A stretch of DNA of 64,000 bases from Phanerodontia chrysosporium (lineage: Eukaryota; Basidiomycota; Agaricomycetes; Polyporales; Phanerochaetaceae): contig MJGA01000023.1 of NCBI GenBank assembly GCA_001910725.1, forward strand, positions 186,001 through 250,000. Direction: 5' to 3'. The position numbers were made by a program, and so were the translations under genes. Below the pieces are notes generated by a model that was given only the letters and a program-made list of their open reading frames with translations, had not been told where the DNA came from and made no database searches. This document shows positions 39,880 through 55,084 of this stretch, piece by piece (the stretch's first letter is position 1; each line of letters opens with the position of its first letter).

Positions 39880-42267
39880 ATGTCGACCAGCGGGCTCAAG
39901 GCGATCGCCCCCGTCCCTACGGCGGCGGACTTCCTGGACATTGTCCTCTCGAAAACGCAGCGGAAGACCCCCACAGTCATTCACAAAAACTTCAAAATCA
40001 GTCGCATCCGTAACTTCTACATGCGCAAAGTCAAGTTCACGCAGGACTCTTTTGATGAGAAACTCAGTGCTATCTTGGAGGAATTCCCCATGCTCGATGT
40101 GCGGCGACCAGTCTTACAAGTGTGCATGAGATGCTGAATATATGTCTGCAGGACCTGCATCCATTCCTGGCCTCGTTGATGAACGTTCTTTACGACAAGA
40201 ACCACTACAAGCTCGCCCTCGGCCAGCTTCGCACCGCGAGGCACCTAATTGACCAGGTCGCGAAGGATTATGTCCGCTTGCTCAAGTTTGGTGACAGCTT
40301 GTACCGGTGTAAGCAGCTGAAGCGTGCTGCTTTGGGTCGGTGCGTAGCAAAACGTTCTCACTAGAAGCAAGCCTCGCTCATTCTTCTTCAGTATGGCGAC
40401 TATCATGCGCCGCCAGAAGGACCCACTTGCTTACCTCGAGCAAGTCCGGCAACACATCTCTCGTCTCCCCGCAATCGACCCCACCGCCCGCACCCTCCTC
40501 ATCTGCGGCTACCCCAATGTCGGCAAGTCGTCCTTCATCAACAAGGTCACCCGCGCGGACGTCGACGTTCAGCCGTATGCTTTCACGACCAAGTCCCTCT
40601 TCGTCGGTCATCTTGACTACCGCTACATGCGGTGGCAGGTCATTGATACCCCTGGAATTCTTGATCACCCCCTGGAAGACATGAACACTATCGAAATGCA
40701 GAGTATCACCGCGCTTGCGCACCTGAAGGCCTGCGTTTTGTACTTTATGGACCTCAGTGAGCAGTGCGGCTACACGGTAGAGGCTCAGGTACGTGCTAGA
40801 CTTGTCTTTTCCTGAGAGCACTCTTCTGAGACCGTATCTAGTGCAAGCTTTTCCACTCCATCAAGCCGCTGTTCGCCAACAAGCCTGTCATGCTCGTCAT
40901 GAACAAAATCGATGTCAAGCGGCTAGACGATCTCTCCCCGGAGAATCGTGCGCTAGTCGACGAGATCATCAACGGCGAAGGCGTTCTCAGCGTCCAGGTC
41001 TCGTGCTATACCGATGAAGGCGTCATGGAGCTTAAGAACAAGGCCTGCGATGCCCTTCTCGAGCACCGTGTCGAGGCGAAGCTCAAGGGAAACAAGGTCA
41101 ACTCGATCCTGAACCGTCTTCACGTCGCACAGCCCAAGGCGCGCGACGACGTCGTCCGGGAGCCGTTCATTCCAGAGGCTGTCAAGAACAAGAAGAAGTA
41201 CGAGAAGACCGACCCTGAGCGCAGGAAGCTTGAGCGCGATATTGAAGCCGAGGAGGGTGGTCCTGGCGTGTACAATATCAACCTCAAGAGTGAGTACAGC
41301 TCGCTCGAACCGCTTGTGTACGGTAGCTAACTCTTGCACCAGAGAACTGGCAGCTCGCCAATCCTGAGTGGAAGGAAGATATCATTCCTGAAGTTATGGA
41401 CGGCAAGAACATTGCGGACTTCATTGATCCTGATATCATGGAGAAGCTGGAGGCGTTGGAGCGCGAAGAGGAGAAACTCGAGGCGGAAGGTTTCTACGAC
41501 AGCGGCGAGGACATGGTGAGTTGTTCATGGTCTCGTTGCGTAAACCAAGCTGACATCACCCAGTTCGACTCCGAGGACGAGCGGGAAGCTGCCGAAGCAA
41601 AGATCAGCCTCAAGAAGAAGCTGCAGTCGCAGAGCACGAAGAAAGCGATGAAGAACACCGCGAAGCTGCCGCGGACGGCGGGCCTGCGCACACTAAGCGA
41701 GCTGACGTCGGAGATGACCAAGGCAGGCCTCGACCCAAGTCGCATCCAGGAGCGCGCGGAGATGCTCGCGAAGGTCGCCGGCGCGAAGCGGAAGCGGCAG
41801 CGCGACGAGGAGGACGCGGAGATGGACGTCGATGGCGACGAGGACATGAGCGACGCCGAGGGCGAGGGCGAGTGGATGGATGTCGACGAGGAGGCGGCCC
41901 CGAGCAAGCGGACGAAGGCGAACTCGGGCGCGGCGATCGCCAAGTCGGGGCGCGAACCGCGGTCAAACCGTCAGTTTGCGGGTATGCGGGACGAGGCTGT
42001 GAGTGCCTATCTCGTTGCGATCAATACGGAGTCTGGCCTAACTTTTGCGTCCCACAGCAAGCTGCGAAGGCCGTCAAGCTACGGAACTTGGGCCAGAGAG
42101 AGCGGAACATGCATGCGAGAGCCGGAGAGTCCGACCGTGCGATCAAGGTCAAAATGGTGAGTGTCTTCAGCAACCGTGTTTTCGATCTTCGTATGCTCAA
42201 CACCTCTTTTTAGCCCAAGCATCTCTTCGCTGGCAAGCGGAAAATGGGCAAGACCGACCGCCGGTAG
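39880..42267 (+). CDS. NOG1: Nucleolar GTP-binding protein 1 (60S biogenesis)
   Basis: An essential nucleolar GTPase that rides on pre-60S ribosomal particles. ATG at 39880 gives [20 protein letters not shown]; then FPMLD, spliced to [50 protein letters not shown]1 [34 protein letters not shown]3 [22 protein letters not shown] and G4 [12 protein letters not shown]. The C-terminal half is charged ([25 protein letters not shown]) and ends [16 protein letters not shown] at 42267. About seven short introns are needed; the first is 53 nt. No frame break was seen, which makes it a useful contrast to the F-box loci beside it. Confidence 0.95.
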
Positions 42268-42554
42268 TTGTGCTTCGTTCATTGTTCCTGCATTTTTCTC
42301 TGCATTGTTTATATATCACTTCTGGGTCTTTCACTCATTATTCTGAACCGTGTTCAACGTGAGCTATATGTTGTGCTTTCGCTGGTTTGCATCGCAGTAT
42401 GTGCCTTGAAATTGCTCCCATTGCTCGTGATGCATTCATCACGTGGGGCGGCTCTCGCGACGCTTCAGAGATGCTGGGAACCTTGTTTGACGGACTTCAT
42501 CCATCTCACTCCGACACAGCTACAGAGGTCTGTCTTTCTTCTTCGTTCATGGTT

Positions 42555-44215
42555 GCAACTCATAGATGATGTAAGCTTCAGAAGGTCACATCGTTCAACC
42601 TCGCGACACCAGCACAAGCTCACAACCTAGTTGCACCGAAGAAGGAATTAGCAGCGCAACGACAGGAAAGGTGTGCTGCGAAGACGCAACGGATTGCGCT
42701 TGTACCCATAGGTCGCCTCCCCTCCGAAATACTTGCGGAGATCTTTTGTGCTCTTCAACATATGAGCGACGCGGCACTTCGATCGCAGAGGTCACGTTAC
42801 AGACCGTACCGTGGCCCACGGTCACCTTCGTCCTGGCGTTTCGCTGCGCCTGGAGCCCCACACCTATGGAGTTTTATCGTACTCGGCGATTATACCGAGC
42901 ATGCAGCGGCGTTCTGCGCGCGTTCTCACAGTGTCCCCCTGGTCACCATTCAGTCTACCAAGCATCCCGACTTACCGACTCCTGTGGTGTGCGCCCTTCT
43001 AGAAGTGATGTTTCGGGTGAAAGAGCTTTCCTGCCGTCTCGGGGAACCTTTCGAACGTGGTCGCATTGAACGCGTCAAGCATCGATTCCCTCAGCTGCGC
43101 TAGCTGCAGTGACAGCTCGCGTCTCGATATCAGGAGAATTACTCCTTGCCTCGCGAGCGCCTCCTCGCACACGCTTTCACTCTCGTATGTCATGGGGAAA
43201 CTTGACATAATGCGGCGCTGGTACGACCATCGTGACGACACTCCCGGTGGACACCATCAGTCAGAAAGCACCAGCACCAGCTGGTTGAGCTCCTCAAACA
43301 GCTGTCGTCACTGCAGTCTCTTCGCCTCAGCGCAGTCCAGGTTACACGAGACCTTCATCCAAGGCAACGGCTAAAAATTGCGCTCTCATCCCTTTACCGA
43401 CCTGACGCTCAGTGATCCGGACACAGGCGTGGCTTATGCTGCTATCCTCGATCACCTCCTCATTCAACCTCAAGTTGGACGCTCCGTGGTTGCGCAAAGC
43501 CACTATTGACACTATTCCTATGCTGTACCAGTGGACGTCCCTCCCCACGCTAGCCAATGCGCACTGGCCACAACCCACCAATCCTGACTGCGTCTGTGGA
43601 AGCTCCAGCGCCTTGCAAGCTCTTGTTCGACCAGCCCTAACGGATTTCGGAGTACAGGGTACATCCGGAGGCGGCATTCCCGCCGTCAATTGGATCGCGG
43701 ATATTTCGACGAGGAGCCGCATCACGGACATCCAGACGCAGTGCTTCGCTACGCTATATCCGCTCTCGCACGTCCGCACCATTGTGTTACAGGCGGGAAC
43801 CGTTACAAAGGGGGTGACTTGGCTCGTCTTCTCCAGGCAGCTTCCCAATCTCCGCGAACTGGAGATCGCCGACGCCAAAGCGGCGTGGAGACGTTCTTCC
43901 GCCTTACTATGAAGCACCCAGCAACCTTTCCTATGCTGACCTGGCTCGTCTTCCGCGGCATCGCCTGGAACGACCGCTACAGAGTCAACGCAAGCTCCAC
44001 GACCGCGCGGCCGCTCATGTCGAACTCATGCGCGTCGAGGCGCGCGCGGCGAGCGGCATGCGCCTGCATCGGCTCGACATGGACTTCGGGAAAAAAAAAC
44101 CTTGGCAGGAGACTGGCTCCATCAAAATTTTCTGCGTCTTCGCGCCGCCGTCGACGAGGTGCGCCTGGGTCCCGACGACATATCGGAGGAGTACACGGGC
44201 GAAGGCAGCGGGTAG
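42555..44215 (+). pseudogene. F-box protein pseudogene
   Basis: An F-box start is plain: RIALVPIGRLPSEILAEIFC, then a damaged TVTFV...CRRWRE equivalent, GAPHLWSFIVLGDYTEHAAA and SVPLVTIQST. Downstream pieces in other frames continue the same kind of protein: LYPLSHVRTIVLQAGT, LPNLRELEIADAK, VETFFRLTMKHPATFPMLTW, FRGIAWNDRY, and an acidic end ISEEYTGEGSG at 44215. At least four frame changes and one damaged core motif occur within 1.7 kb, far more than in NOG1 just upstream, so decay is likelier than sequencing error. Confidence 0.72.
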
Positions 44216-44580
44216 GATGCATCCAATCGGAACCCGGATTTGGTGCAGTTACGTCGACCGCGACCTCGAAAGGCAGATGAGGGAGCAAGACCGCGCATGC
44301 ATGCATGGTGAATGCGGCCTATGGAGAACTTGATAGGGGCCGCGGGTCGCTATACACATAACCAGATCAGCATGGATATACTTGTATTATGATATGTTTC
44401 GAACTTATATACACTTCAACGTCACCGAACGGTCTGTTATTCATCACCCATGCGGCGGTGAAGCGCAAGTTGTAAAGCAAGAAATCAAGACCTGTGATAC
44501 TACAACGCCCTGTTCGGGCGCCTTTGATATCAGACGAGCAAGGTGCTAAGCTTAGGGAAGTCCGTTTTCACCTCAACCCA
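44216..44580. other. Intergenic region between two F-box loci
   Basis: A short region between the 3' ends of facing F-box loci. No gene or notable element is recognised. Confidence 0.45.
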
Positions 44581-44815
44581 GCTTCCTCCGTGTCTTCATC
44601 CTCCACGTCTTCATTTTCCACATCTCCATCCTCCACGTCTTCACCCTCTGCATCTCCATCCTCCTCTGTGTCTTCATCCTCCTCTGCATCTTCATCCTCC
44701 TTGCGTCTTCATCCTCCTCTGCATCTTCATCCTCTGTGCGTCTTCATCCTCCCCCCTTCATTCTCCACACCTTCTGCGTCGTCTTCCGCACCTTCATCCT
44801 CTGTGTCTTGATCCT
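44581..44815. repeat. TCTTCATCCTCC-type low-complexity repeat
   Basis: Imperfect 6-15 bp units of CTTCATCCTC(CT)(GT) kind fill about 235 bp. On the minus strand they encode the Glu/Asp-rich tail of the F-box gene that ends at 44727. The repeat is open in several frames and prone to slippage. Confidence 0.85.
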
Positions 44816-46525
44816 TAGAACACCCCTCACATGTGCAGCGTTCTTCTGCTGGATCGCGAAAGATGCACTTGAACTTCTCTACCACCTTAGCTAGCTGCTT
44901 AAGCTCCTTGTCACAATCTTCCATCTCCAGCGTACGATAAAGCCGCAGCTTCCTGATGGGCTGTCCACACTGCAGCCGCTGCTTGAGGGCGTGGAAGAGC
45001 GACGAGAGAAGTGATCTTTCCTCAATGCTTTCCCCCTGGTTTGCATGATGTTGGTACCAAACCATATACCGCAAACGCAAGGTCTGCAGGCTGGGAAACG
45101 CTAGGGGTTCCTCAAGGACCCGGAGGAATATAGCCATGAATTCGAGATTGCACTCGCATAGTATGATACTGAGTTCTTCGAGGCTGCGGAGCTTCTCGGA
45201 GAGTAGGCGCCATGTTTCAGTGGCCATGGACGTTCGTGCGGTATAATATAGTCTACGCACGGTAGACAACGGATAGTGCGTCACAAACATGTCGACAACG
45301 TAGTCCACGGGGTATTTGAGAAGGAGCTCAGTTACGAGAGGAAGCATAGTGCTGCTTTGAGATTGTGAGGTGTTCTCTGGCCCGGCTGGAGAGAACACTT
45401 TCATGAACACGGGGAATCCTTCCCTGGCATCGAAGAAATGAAGATATTTCGCAGCTCTTGAATTCGCTTTATCGGCAAGGGCGCGTACAATGAACGGAAT
45501 CGCATCCTTCGGGTCGACAGCCTGACGAAAACCACGCAGTCGTATCGTCGTGTACAGGAGTATTGGGAGCTGGTTGAGAAAATGGGCAGTTGCGACGCCA
45601 CTGCCATCGTCTTCGAGAAACAACTCCTGCAGATTGGGCAGTGTCACAAGTGTGCGGGAGGGCGGGTTTGGTATGTTGGGACTTCAGGCTCTTCAACACG
45701 TTTTACCAGACTGAGACTTTGGAGATTGGGTAGCATTGCGAGACAGTTTAGAAAATCTTCTGTGTCGATACTCCACGGGCGATAGACAGTGAGGACTGTC
45801 ACAGTGGGGCGAAGGACAGATCGTAAGTGCATGTAGCCCCCACCCACGCACTCAAGGATACGAAGGCGCGGCCAAGCCGCGGTTGCTAGAGTGGACAGCC
45901 ACCGTTCGTCAAATCTATAGATGAAGCCGATGCGGAGGGTATCGAGATGGGGTGAGTCAAGTCCTCCAAGCTCCTCTGCACACTCCAACATCCGCTCATG
46001 GAAAGCGAGGGCGAGCGTATGCACGCGATCGAAACGGGCGAATAGAATGTCCTTCAGAGGTCGATGTAGGACCCTAGCACCGTAGTTCGATTGAATCATT
46101 GTAAGGGGGACATTAGCCGATCTCTTCAACAGCTGGTCAAGGATATGCCACCAGGAATTTTGGAGTGGGATGAAGCTCCAGACCTCGGGAGTTGACAGTG
46201 CAACCTCGCGCCAGTGCCGGCAGACTGTTGTTACAACTATCCATTGGAATAGTTTCGAAACGTCCAGGAACAAGCTTAGGTCATAGTATTCGTGCTCTGC
46301 GTAGCTTTGAACTAGAGCGACGAATATGTCACCCAGCACCTCCGGAGGCAGGCGGTTGACAGGCGAGAGGGTGTTGCGTGTCGTGCGCAACGCAAGAAGC
46401 TTTGCTTGAAGGATCTCTAGTTGCTGCTGAAACTCCTGCGTGGCGATGTCCACTTGGGCGTGTGTTGTGAAGGACTTGGTGAAAGCCAGCTGCCAGTAAT
46501 CACGAAGCGACTCCAAGTCGGACAT
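44727..46525 (-). CDS. F-box protein (one apparent frame break)
   Basis: ATG at 46525 gives MSDLESLRDYWQLAF, a coiled coil, and the F-box TLSPVNRLPPEVLGDIFVAL with WIVVTTVCRHWREVALSTPE and VWSFIPL. The second half runs from TLPNLQELFLEDDGSGVA to LRSLEELSIIL and a Cys-containing acidic end (CTCEGCSKDQDTEDEG). The halves are in different frames and meet in a C-rich stretch near 45.65-45.69 kb (ACCCGCCCTCCCGC on the minus strand), where one base seems gained or lost. Because similar breaks occur in essential genes here, the gene may be intact in the organism. The acidic C-terminus extends into the repeat at 44.58-44.82 kb and its true end is unsure. Confidence 0.78.
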
Positions 46526-47058
46526 CGGAGAATTGATCTACAACAACAGAGGGGGAGCATTCAGTAACCGTAAGTAATTGAAGGGGCTGCCAGCGCGGAC
46601 TGACCTCAGGCTAGTCGAGAGGCTCGAAACGACACGGAAGGTAGTCGAGTTGGTGAGAACGCAAGCTGATTTTACGATCAAACGTGAGCCCAGCGCCCAG
46701 ACATTTCGGAGCTGGCGCTGGCCGACTGAATCGGAGCGAAGATGTCTCTCCAAGGTATCCATACAGATAAGAGTTCGAGTATAACGTAGTATAATGTCAG
46801 CAACGAGCCGCGTACTTGTATAGGGGAGCGACGACGACTTGGTCTCCAGATCAGTTACGTGTAGTATATCCGTCAGACTGACTCAAGAGGAGCTAGTTGA
46901 TGATGTGCGCACCAGAGGCCAGGACTACCTGACCTTCGTGCTGTCTTTACAGTGTTAACTACGACGCCGCAATTTATAATAACAATGATAAAGAGAGAAG
47001 AAAGCGCTCCGCGATGACGTACCTTCAGACGTCTTCCTCCATATCTGTACTATAAGCG
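46526..47058. other. Intergenic region between minus-strand F-box loci
   Basis: It holds the promoter of the F-box gene starting at 46525. No gene is recognised. Confidence 0.45.
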
Positions 47059-48850
47059 CTACTCCCGCCATTCCTCGTCGTCTCCATCTGAATCATCCGA
47101 CCCGACGGCCCATTCGTCGGAAAAGCAGGTTGAGCAGCTCCAGTCGTCGTCTGAACCATCTCGAGTTTCCGTGGCCATATAGTCGTGTACCAGCTCCTGC
47201 AAGCGCACTAACTCTGCTGCGCAACACTCCTTGTCCACGTCCATGTTGCGCGCGTCACGAACCTGCACGTGGGGAATTGGATTCGAGCTCTTCTGCCGCA
47301 CCTCGAGCACCTTGAGGAGAAGCAGGAGCAGACTTCCTGCAGGCCTCTTGCGCTTATCCTTGTGACCGTGCCACCGGTTCCAGGCGACGGACGAAAGCCG
47401 GAGGACCTGAAGCTTTGGGAAAGCAGACGGGTCGATCAGACATCGAAGTAAACCGTCGACGCTTGCTCGATGGTGTCCGTGCCAGATTTCTTCAACGTTC
47501 GGCAGCTGTGCCTCGAGAGGACGCCATGTCTCCGGTTCATCAAACTCCGCATCGACGCACTGGATGCCACGCACGTGAGAGAGAGAGGTAATTGCGAGAC
47601 GACCTCCCTGACCATGTGGTCCGTAGTAGTAGCGGCCAGGCTTAGCCAAATTTGCGCCCGCTCGGTGTGAGCGTTTTCGGGCCACGAGCTAACGCTCGAG
47701 AAGTCGTCGAGGATGGACACATCTTGGTAGAATGCAACGATAATGCTCCCATTACTCTGGGTGGTAATGACCATGGCATTTAGAAGCTCTTCAGCCGCAG
47801 GTTCCGCAGCAGCTTTTGCGGCGAGGACGGACACGGTGAGAGAGACTGTTCTTTCGAGAGCTGCGACTCTCGCGTAGAAATGTATCGCCGCGTCCCTGGG
47901 GATTGAAAGATGCTTGAGCACGTAGGCAAAGATGATGCCTGTACTTTCGTCATACAGGCGACAGGACCGGAGATGAGGCAGATGGATGGCTTCCCGGCCC
48001 CATTGAGTAAACGCTGCTTCTGCAGAGCAGGAGGGGCAGGTTCTGAAGAAAGCGTAGCCATTATTCAACAGTGAGCACATTCATCAGACCTTGAACAGTG
48101 AGCGATGGTAGTGTGGCGCGTATGATGGATTCCAGGTGGCTATGTGCACCGCCTAGGAGAGTTAGACATCGTAATCGGGGCAAGTAGAGGTCGTGAAGGA
48201 GCGTAGGCGGCAAGTTCCAGTTGGAACGTGTAGAAAACGATGCCGTAAGGGATTCCAGCTGAGGAGGGTGAGGATGATTTCGCTTTGCGCGTGCCTGCAA
48301 TGCCTGCATGAAACGAGTGCTAGGATTCGCAATGCACTTTCGCACGCGATTGAAGTTGGTCAACACGATTTGTTCGTATCCGTGATGCGGAACACTCGTT
48401 CGGACGTATGCTTGAACTGTGGTGAGAGGCACATGTTGTGAGCGTTCCAGTTGACGGCAAATGAGCCCATCCAGTGCGGGGTGTAGCGGGATGTAGCTCA
48501 GACCCGTGGGGTAGAGAGTGCGAGCTCCCGCTAGGAGCTGAGGTAATCGAGCGCCATCACATCATGTTAGAAGGGGTGCTCGTAGCCTGGAGGTATTCGT
48601 CCTCCGAGTAGCTCCATACTAGAACCTCGAAGATTTCTCCTTGCGTCTCTGGCGGGAGGCGATTGACAGGGGACAGAGCGTTGCGCGCGGAGCACAATCT
48701 TTGAAGGTAGTTCTGCAGCTCGCAGATCCGGGTCTTGGTCTCCCGTTCTGCCATGTCTATCTCATCCTGCGTCGTGAAGGCAATAGCAGGGAACACGAAT
48801 TTCATCCCTGATAGAGACATTAGTCGGGTATTGCTGGAGCTATGATGCAA
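47059..48850 (-). pseudogene. F-box protein pseudogene
   Basis: Four consecutive minus-strand pieces in different frames make up one F-box protein: ALSPVNRLPPETQGEIFEVL with SYSEDEYL; RELALSTPRV and SYIPLHPALDG (one base short of VWSYIP); VPLTTVQAYVRTS to LTLLGGAHSHLESI; then SHVRGIQCVDAEFDEPETWR, LPNVEEIWHG, FPKLQVLRLSSVAWNRW and an acidic end (CFSDEWAVGSDDSD). The tract that should hold W..VT.VCR.WR is missing, and there are at least three frame changes, so I call it a pseudogene. It lies tail to head with the F-box gene at 44.7-46.5 kb, like a tandem duplicate. Confidence 0.75.
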
Positions 48851-49228
48851 GGCCGTTAACGTCTAGTGGATGATCGCACGAGGCAACACTCGCCTGGATC
48901 GAATTCAAGAGAGGGATCGCGAGCGAGGATGTGGCAAAGCGGCGCTATACAAGACGCCGCATGTGCCGCAATTCCCACACTACGGGTCCTGCTGAGCTTG
49001 CACCTACCTGGCACAAACCGTCCCCAGTCCGTTCACTAGCGTGAAGCATGAGACCTGATAAACATTCCAACTATGATTGCTAGACCAAGTGAGACTATAC
49101 ACATCGAACTGTATGGAGTAAAGGGTACAATGAGCGCGGCTAGTGCGGATTAGTATACAACGAGGGGTCATAGTTACATCGTGATGGGGGAGGATTGTCC
49201 AAGCGTAGCCATGCGGGTGCGGGATCAC
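48851..49228. other. Intergenic region
   Basis: It lies between the F-box pseudogene start and the 3' end of the RBR ligase gene. No gene is recognised. Confidence 0.45.
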
Positions 49229-51250
49229 CTAGTCGAAGCCCTCGACGTGAACGTTCCACGTCCAGCGGCCTTCGAGGAAGCCCTTCGCAGTGTCTTCGAG
49301 CAGGATCTCGTTGCGCTTCTGAACGTAGACCTGCAGAATAGGTCAGTTGCTGTTTGAAAGGCTTCGACAGCGGTGCTTACAGTCTTGTCCGTGACTTTCT
49401 GCCGCAGCGATGGGACGACCTCTGGGTCAAGAGGCTGTTCGATAAGTTCGGAGAGTTCCTCGACAGCGCGCTCCAAATCCCTGTGATACCCATGAGAATG
49501 GGCGAAGTACCGCGCATACAACGATTTCGTACCTCTGGTTATCTTCAAAGAGCTCCTTCTGGTTGCCGCTCTCGAGATAGTACGCCATAGCGTACGTCCA
49601 CTTGAGGGTCATGCGGCACTTGAAGACCTCGTCAACAGCCTTCTTCATGAATTGCACCTCTATCCACGTGAGGTCCGAGTTCATTTGCATCTCCTCCATC
49701 TTCTTCTCCGTCTTCGCGTGCAGCTCCACAGACAGCTTGGCGGATTGCTCGTGGTTGGCCCATCTGTTATAGTACTGCGCAAATGTTCAGCGCCGAAACT
49801 CGTGGAGCGAGGGAATTGTAACGAACGTGTAGGTACCGCTCTAGCGACGCACGACTCTTCGATTGCGCATCGCGAGCATCGACACTAGCCTTCTCGTCGT
49901 AGCGATTGCACGAGTACCATGCAGTTCCATGCTCGGACCATGGCCCTAGACAGGCGTTAGCGTAGAGTTGGAAGCGATGTAGGTAGGACTCACCCATGCA
50001 GACCCAGCAGAACTCGTACTTGCACTTCTTGCACGTCATATGGCTGTGCAGCACAGGTTAGTTGGAGACAAGTGAGTCATCGTGACCGCGTACTTGCAAC
50101 CCCCGTTCTTCTCAATGGTACTTTGGCACTTCGAGCATTCCTTCGTGTTGCTCTTGATCCAGTTGGCGGTCTCGGAGTCGTCTTGACACTTCTGCAGCCA
50201 CAGCCGCGCTACGGCACAGATGACGGGTCGATGGTCGTCATCGACGTTGCAGCCGAAGCAGAATTTATGGCTGGTGGAGGCACCACAGACGACGATAGGT
50301 ACGATCTGCGTTAGAGAGGACTTCGACGCCGCACTCGGGCAAGAGACGGTGTAGGTGCAGGATGGGTAGGGGCAGTACTTGAGATTACGGTTGCAGGATA
50401 CGAAGTGGCGCACGAGCAGCTCTTGGAAGCGCTGCCATGTCTTCGTATCGTTCTTGAGACAGGATCGAACAAAGGCGTTTGGTGCGACGATCTTGCAATC
50501 CTCCGCCATACATGTTATCCATTGTTCGGCTTCAGTCTTGACTTTGCTCGTGATGTAGGCGTTCCAACACTCCTTGCAGAACTTGTGGTTGCATACAAGC
50601 GCGAGATACTCCGTCTGTGTATCGTCGAAGCAGATCGGGCATACGAACGGCTCCTCCACCGGCGGACTGATACGTTCGATGATCGTCTTCGTCTTGCTCG
50701 ACGTCTTGACCTTGTCGGACGAGCTCTGGCGAGCAGAGCGTCGTACACCGGAAGAGCGCTCGGTCTGTGGCTTCTCGGGGACAGTTATGCCTGCGGTTGC
50801 ATTGACGGCGGCAGCGTTGTCCATGTACTTCTCGATAAGCTTTTCCTTGTTCCATTCGAAGTGTCTCAGGAGCAAGCTAGCAGTATCACCCTGTATTATA
50901 ATGTGTAAAGAACCGACTGTTACAGCTCGACATATGCGGTCGCTGCTCACGTCAACTCCGAAGATCCCGCTGATGTTCTCGACATCGTCCTTCATCATCT
51001 TCTCGACATCCGCCTGGGTGAGCGACTCGTACTCGACCTCATAAATCTTCCGCTTCCCCTTGCCGGTGACCTTGTAGTCTGCGTCGAAAGCATCGACGTC
51101 CATTTCGGAAGCGGACTCTGTGGCTTCATAAGCACGCGCCCATTGAACGGAGTGTGGCATGGACTCACCGTCTTCGGCGTCGTCGAGGAGGACGTCCTCG
51201 TCCTCGTCGTCATAGTATTCCTGGTCTGAGTACTCGTTGTCAGACGACAT
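49229..51250 (-). CDS. Ariadne-type RBR E3 ubiquitin ligase
   Basis: RING-between-RING ligases take ubiquitin from an E2 onto their own RING2 cysteine before passing it to the target. ATG at 51250 starts an acidic N-terminus ([19 protein letters not shown]). A UBA-like region follows ([20 protein letters not shown]). RING1 is [20 protein letters not shown], the in-between domain is around [16 protein letters not shown] and HKFCFGC, and RING2 is [20 protein letters not shown] with [13 protein letters not shown]. The catalytic Cys is in GGCNHM, whose codons are split by an intron. The Ariadne domain follows ([42 protein letters not shown]) and the end is [11 protein letters not shown]. This order is the Ariadne/ARI1 subclass. 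It could compete in the same pathway as the many F-box (SCF) proteins, but no direct link is shown. Confidence 0.92.
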
Positions 51251-51491
51251 GGTGGATACAAGCTGGGTCTAGGATGCGGGGGAGTCTAGGGAGGTGCACT
51301 GGGAACGCGGTATAGAGGCAAGGTGCGGTGCCGGCGTCTCCCCGCGAGTCAAGGGGCACTATTCAAACTCCGACTTACAAGGGAGGGCTCGGTAAGCAAT
51401 GCGGACCGATTTGTATCCGTGGGAACGCGAAGCCTGGATTAGGTAGGCTTGCAATCAAAGCGTTCTGACTCTTTCATTTTTGAGAATCTAC
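51251..51491. promoter_or_regulatory. Shared promoter of RBR ligase and KRS1
   Basis: Only 241 bp separate the two divergent start codons, so both promoters must lie here. A pyrimidine tract (GACTCTTTCATTTT) sits just upstream of the KRS1 start. Confidence 0.6.

Positions 51492-55084
<3,593 letters not shown>

Noticed and set aside
44494..44818. Plus-strand Ser-rich frames of 91-105 codons
   Set aside because: They read the low-complexity CTTCATCCTC repeat in antisense to the acidic tail of the F-box gene.
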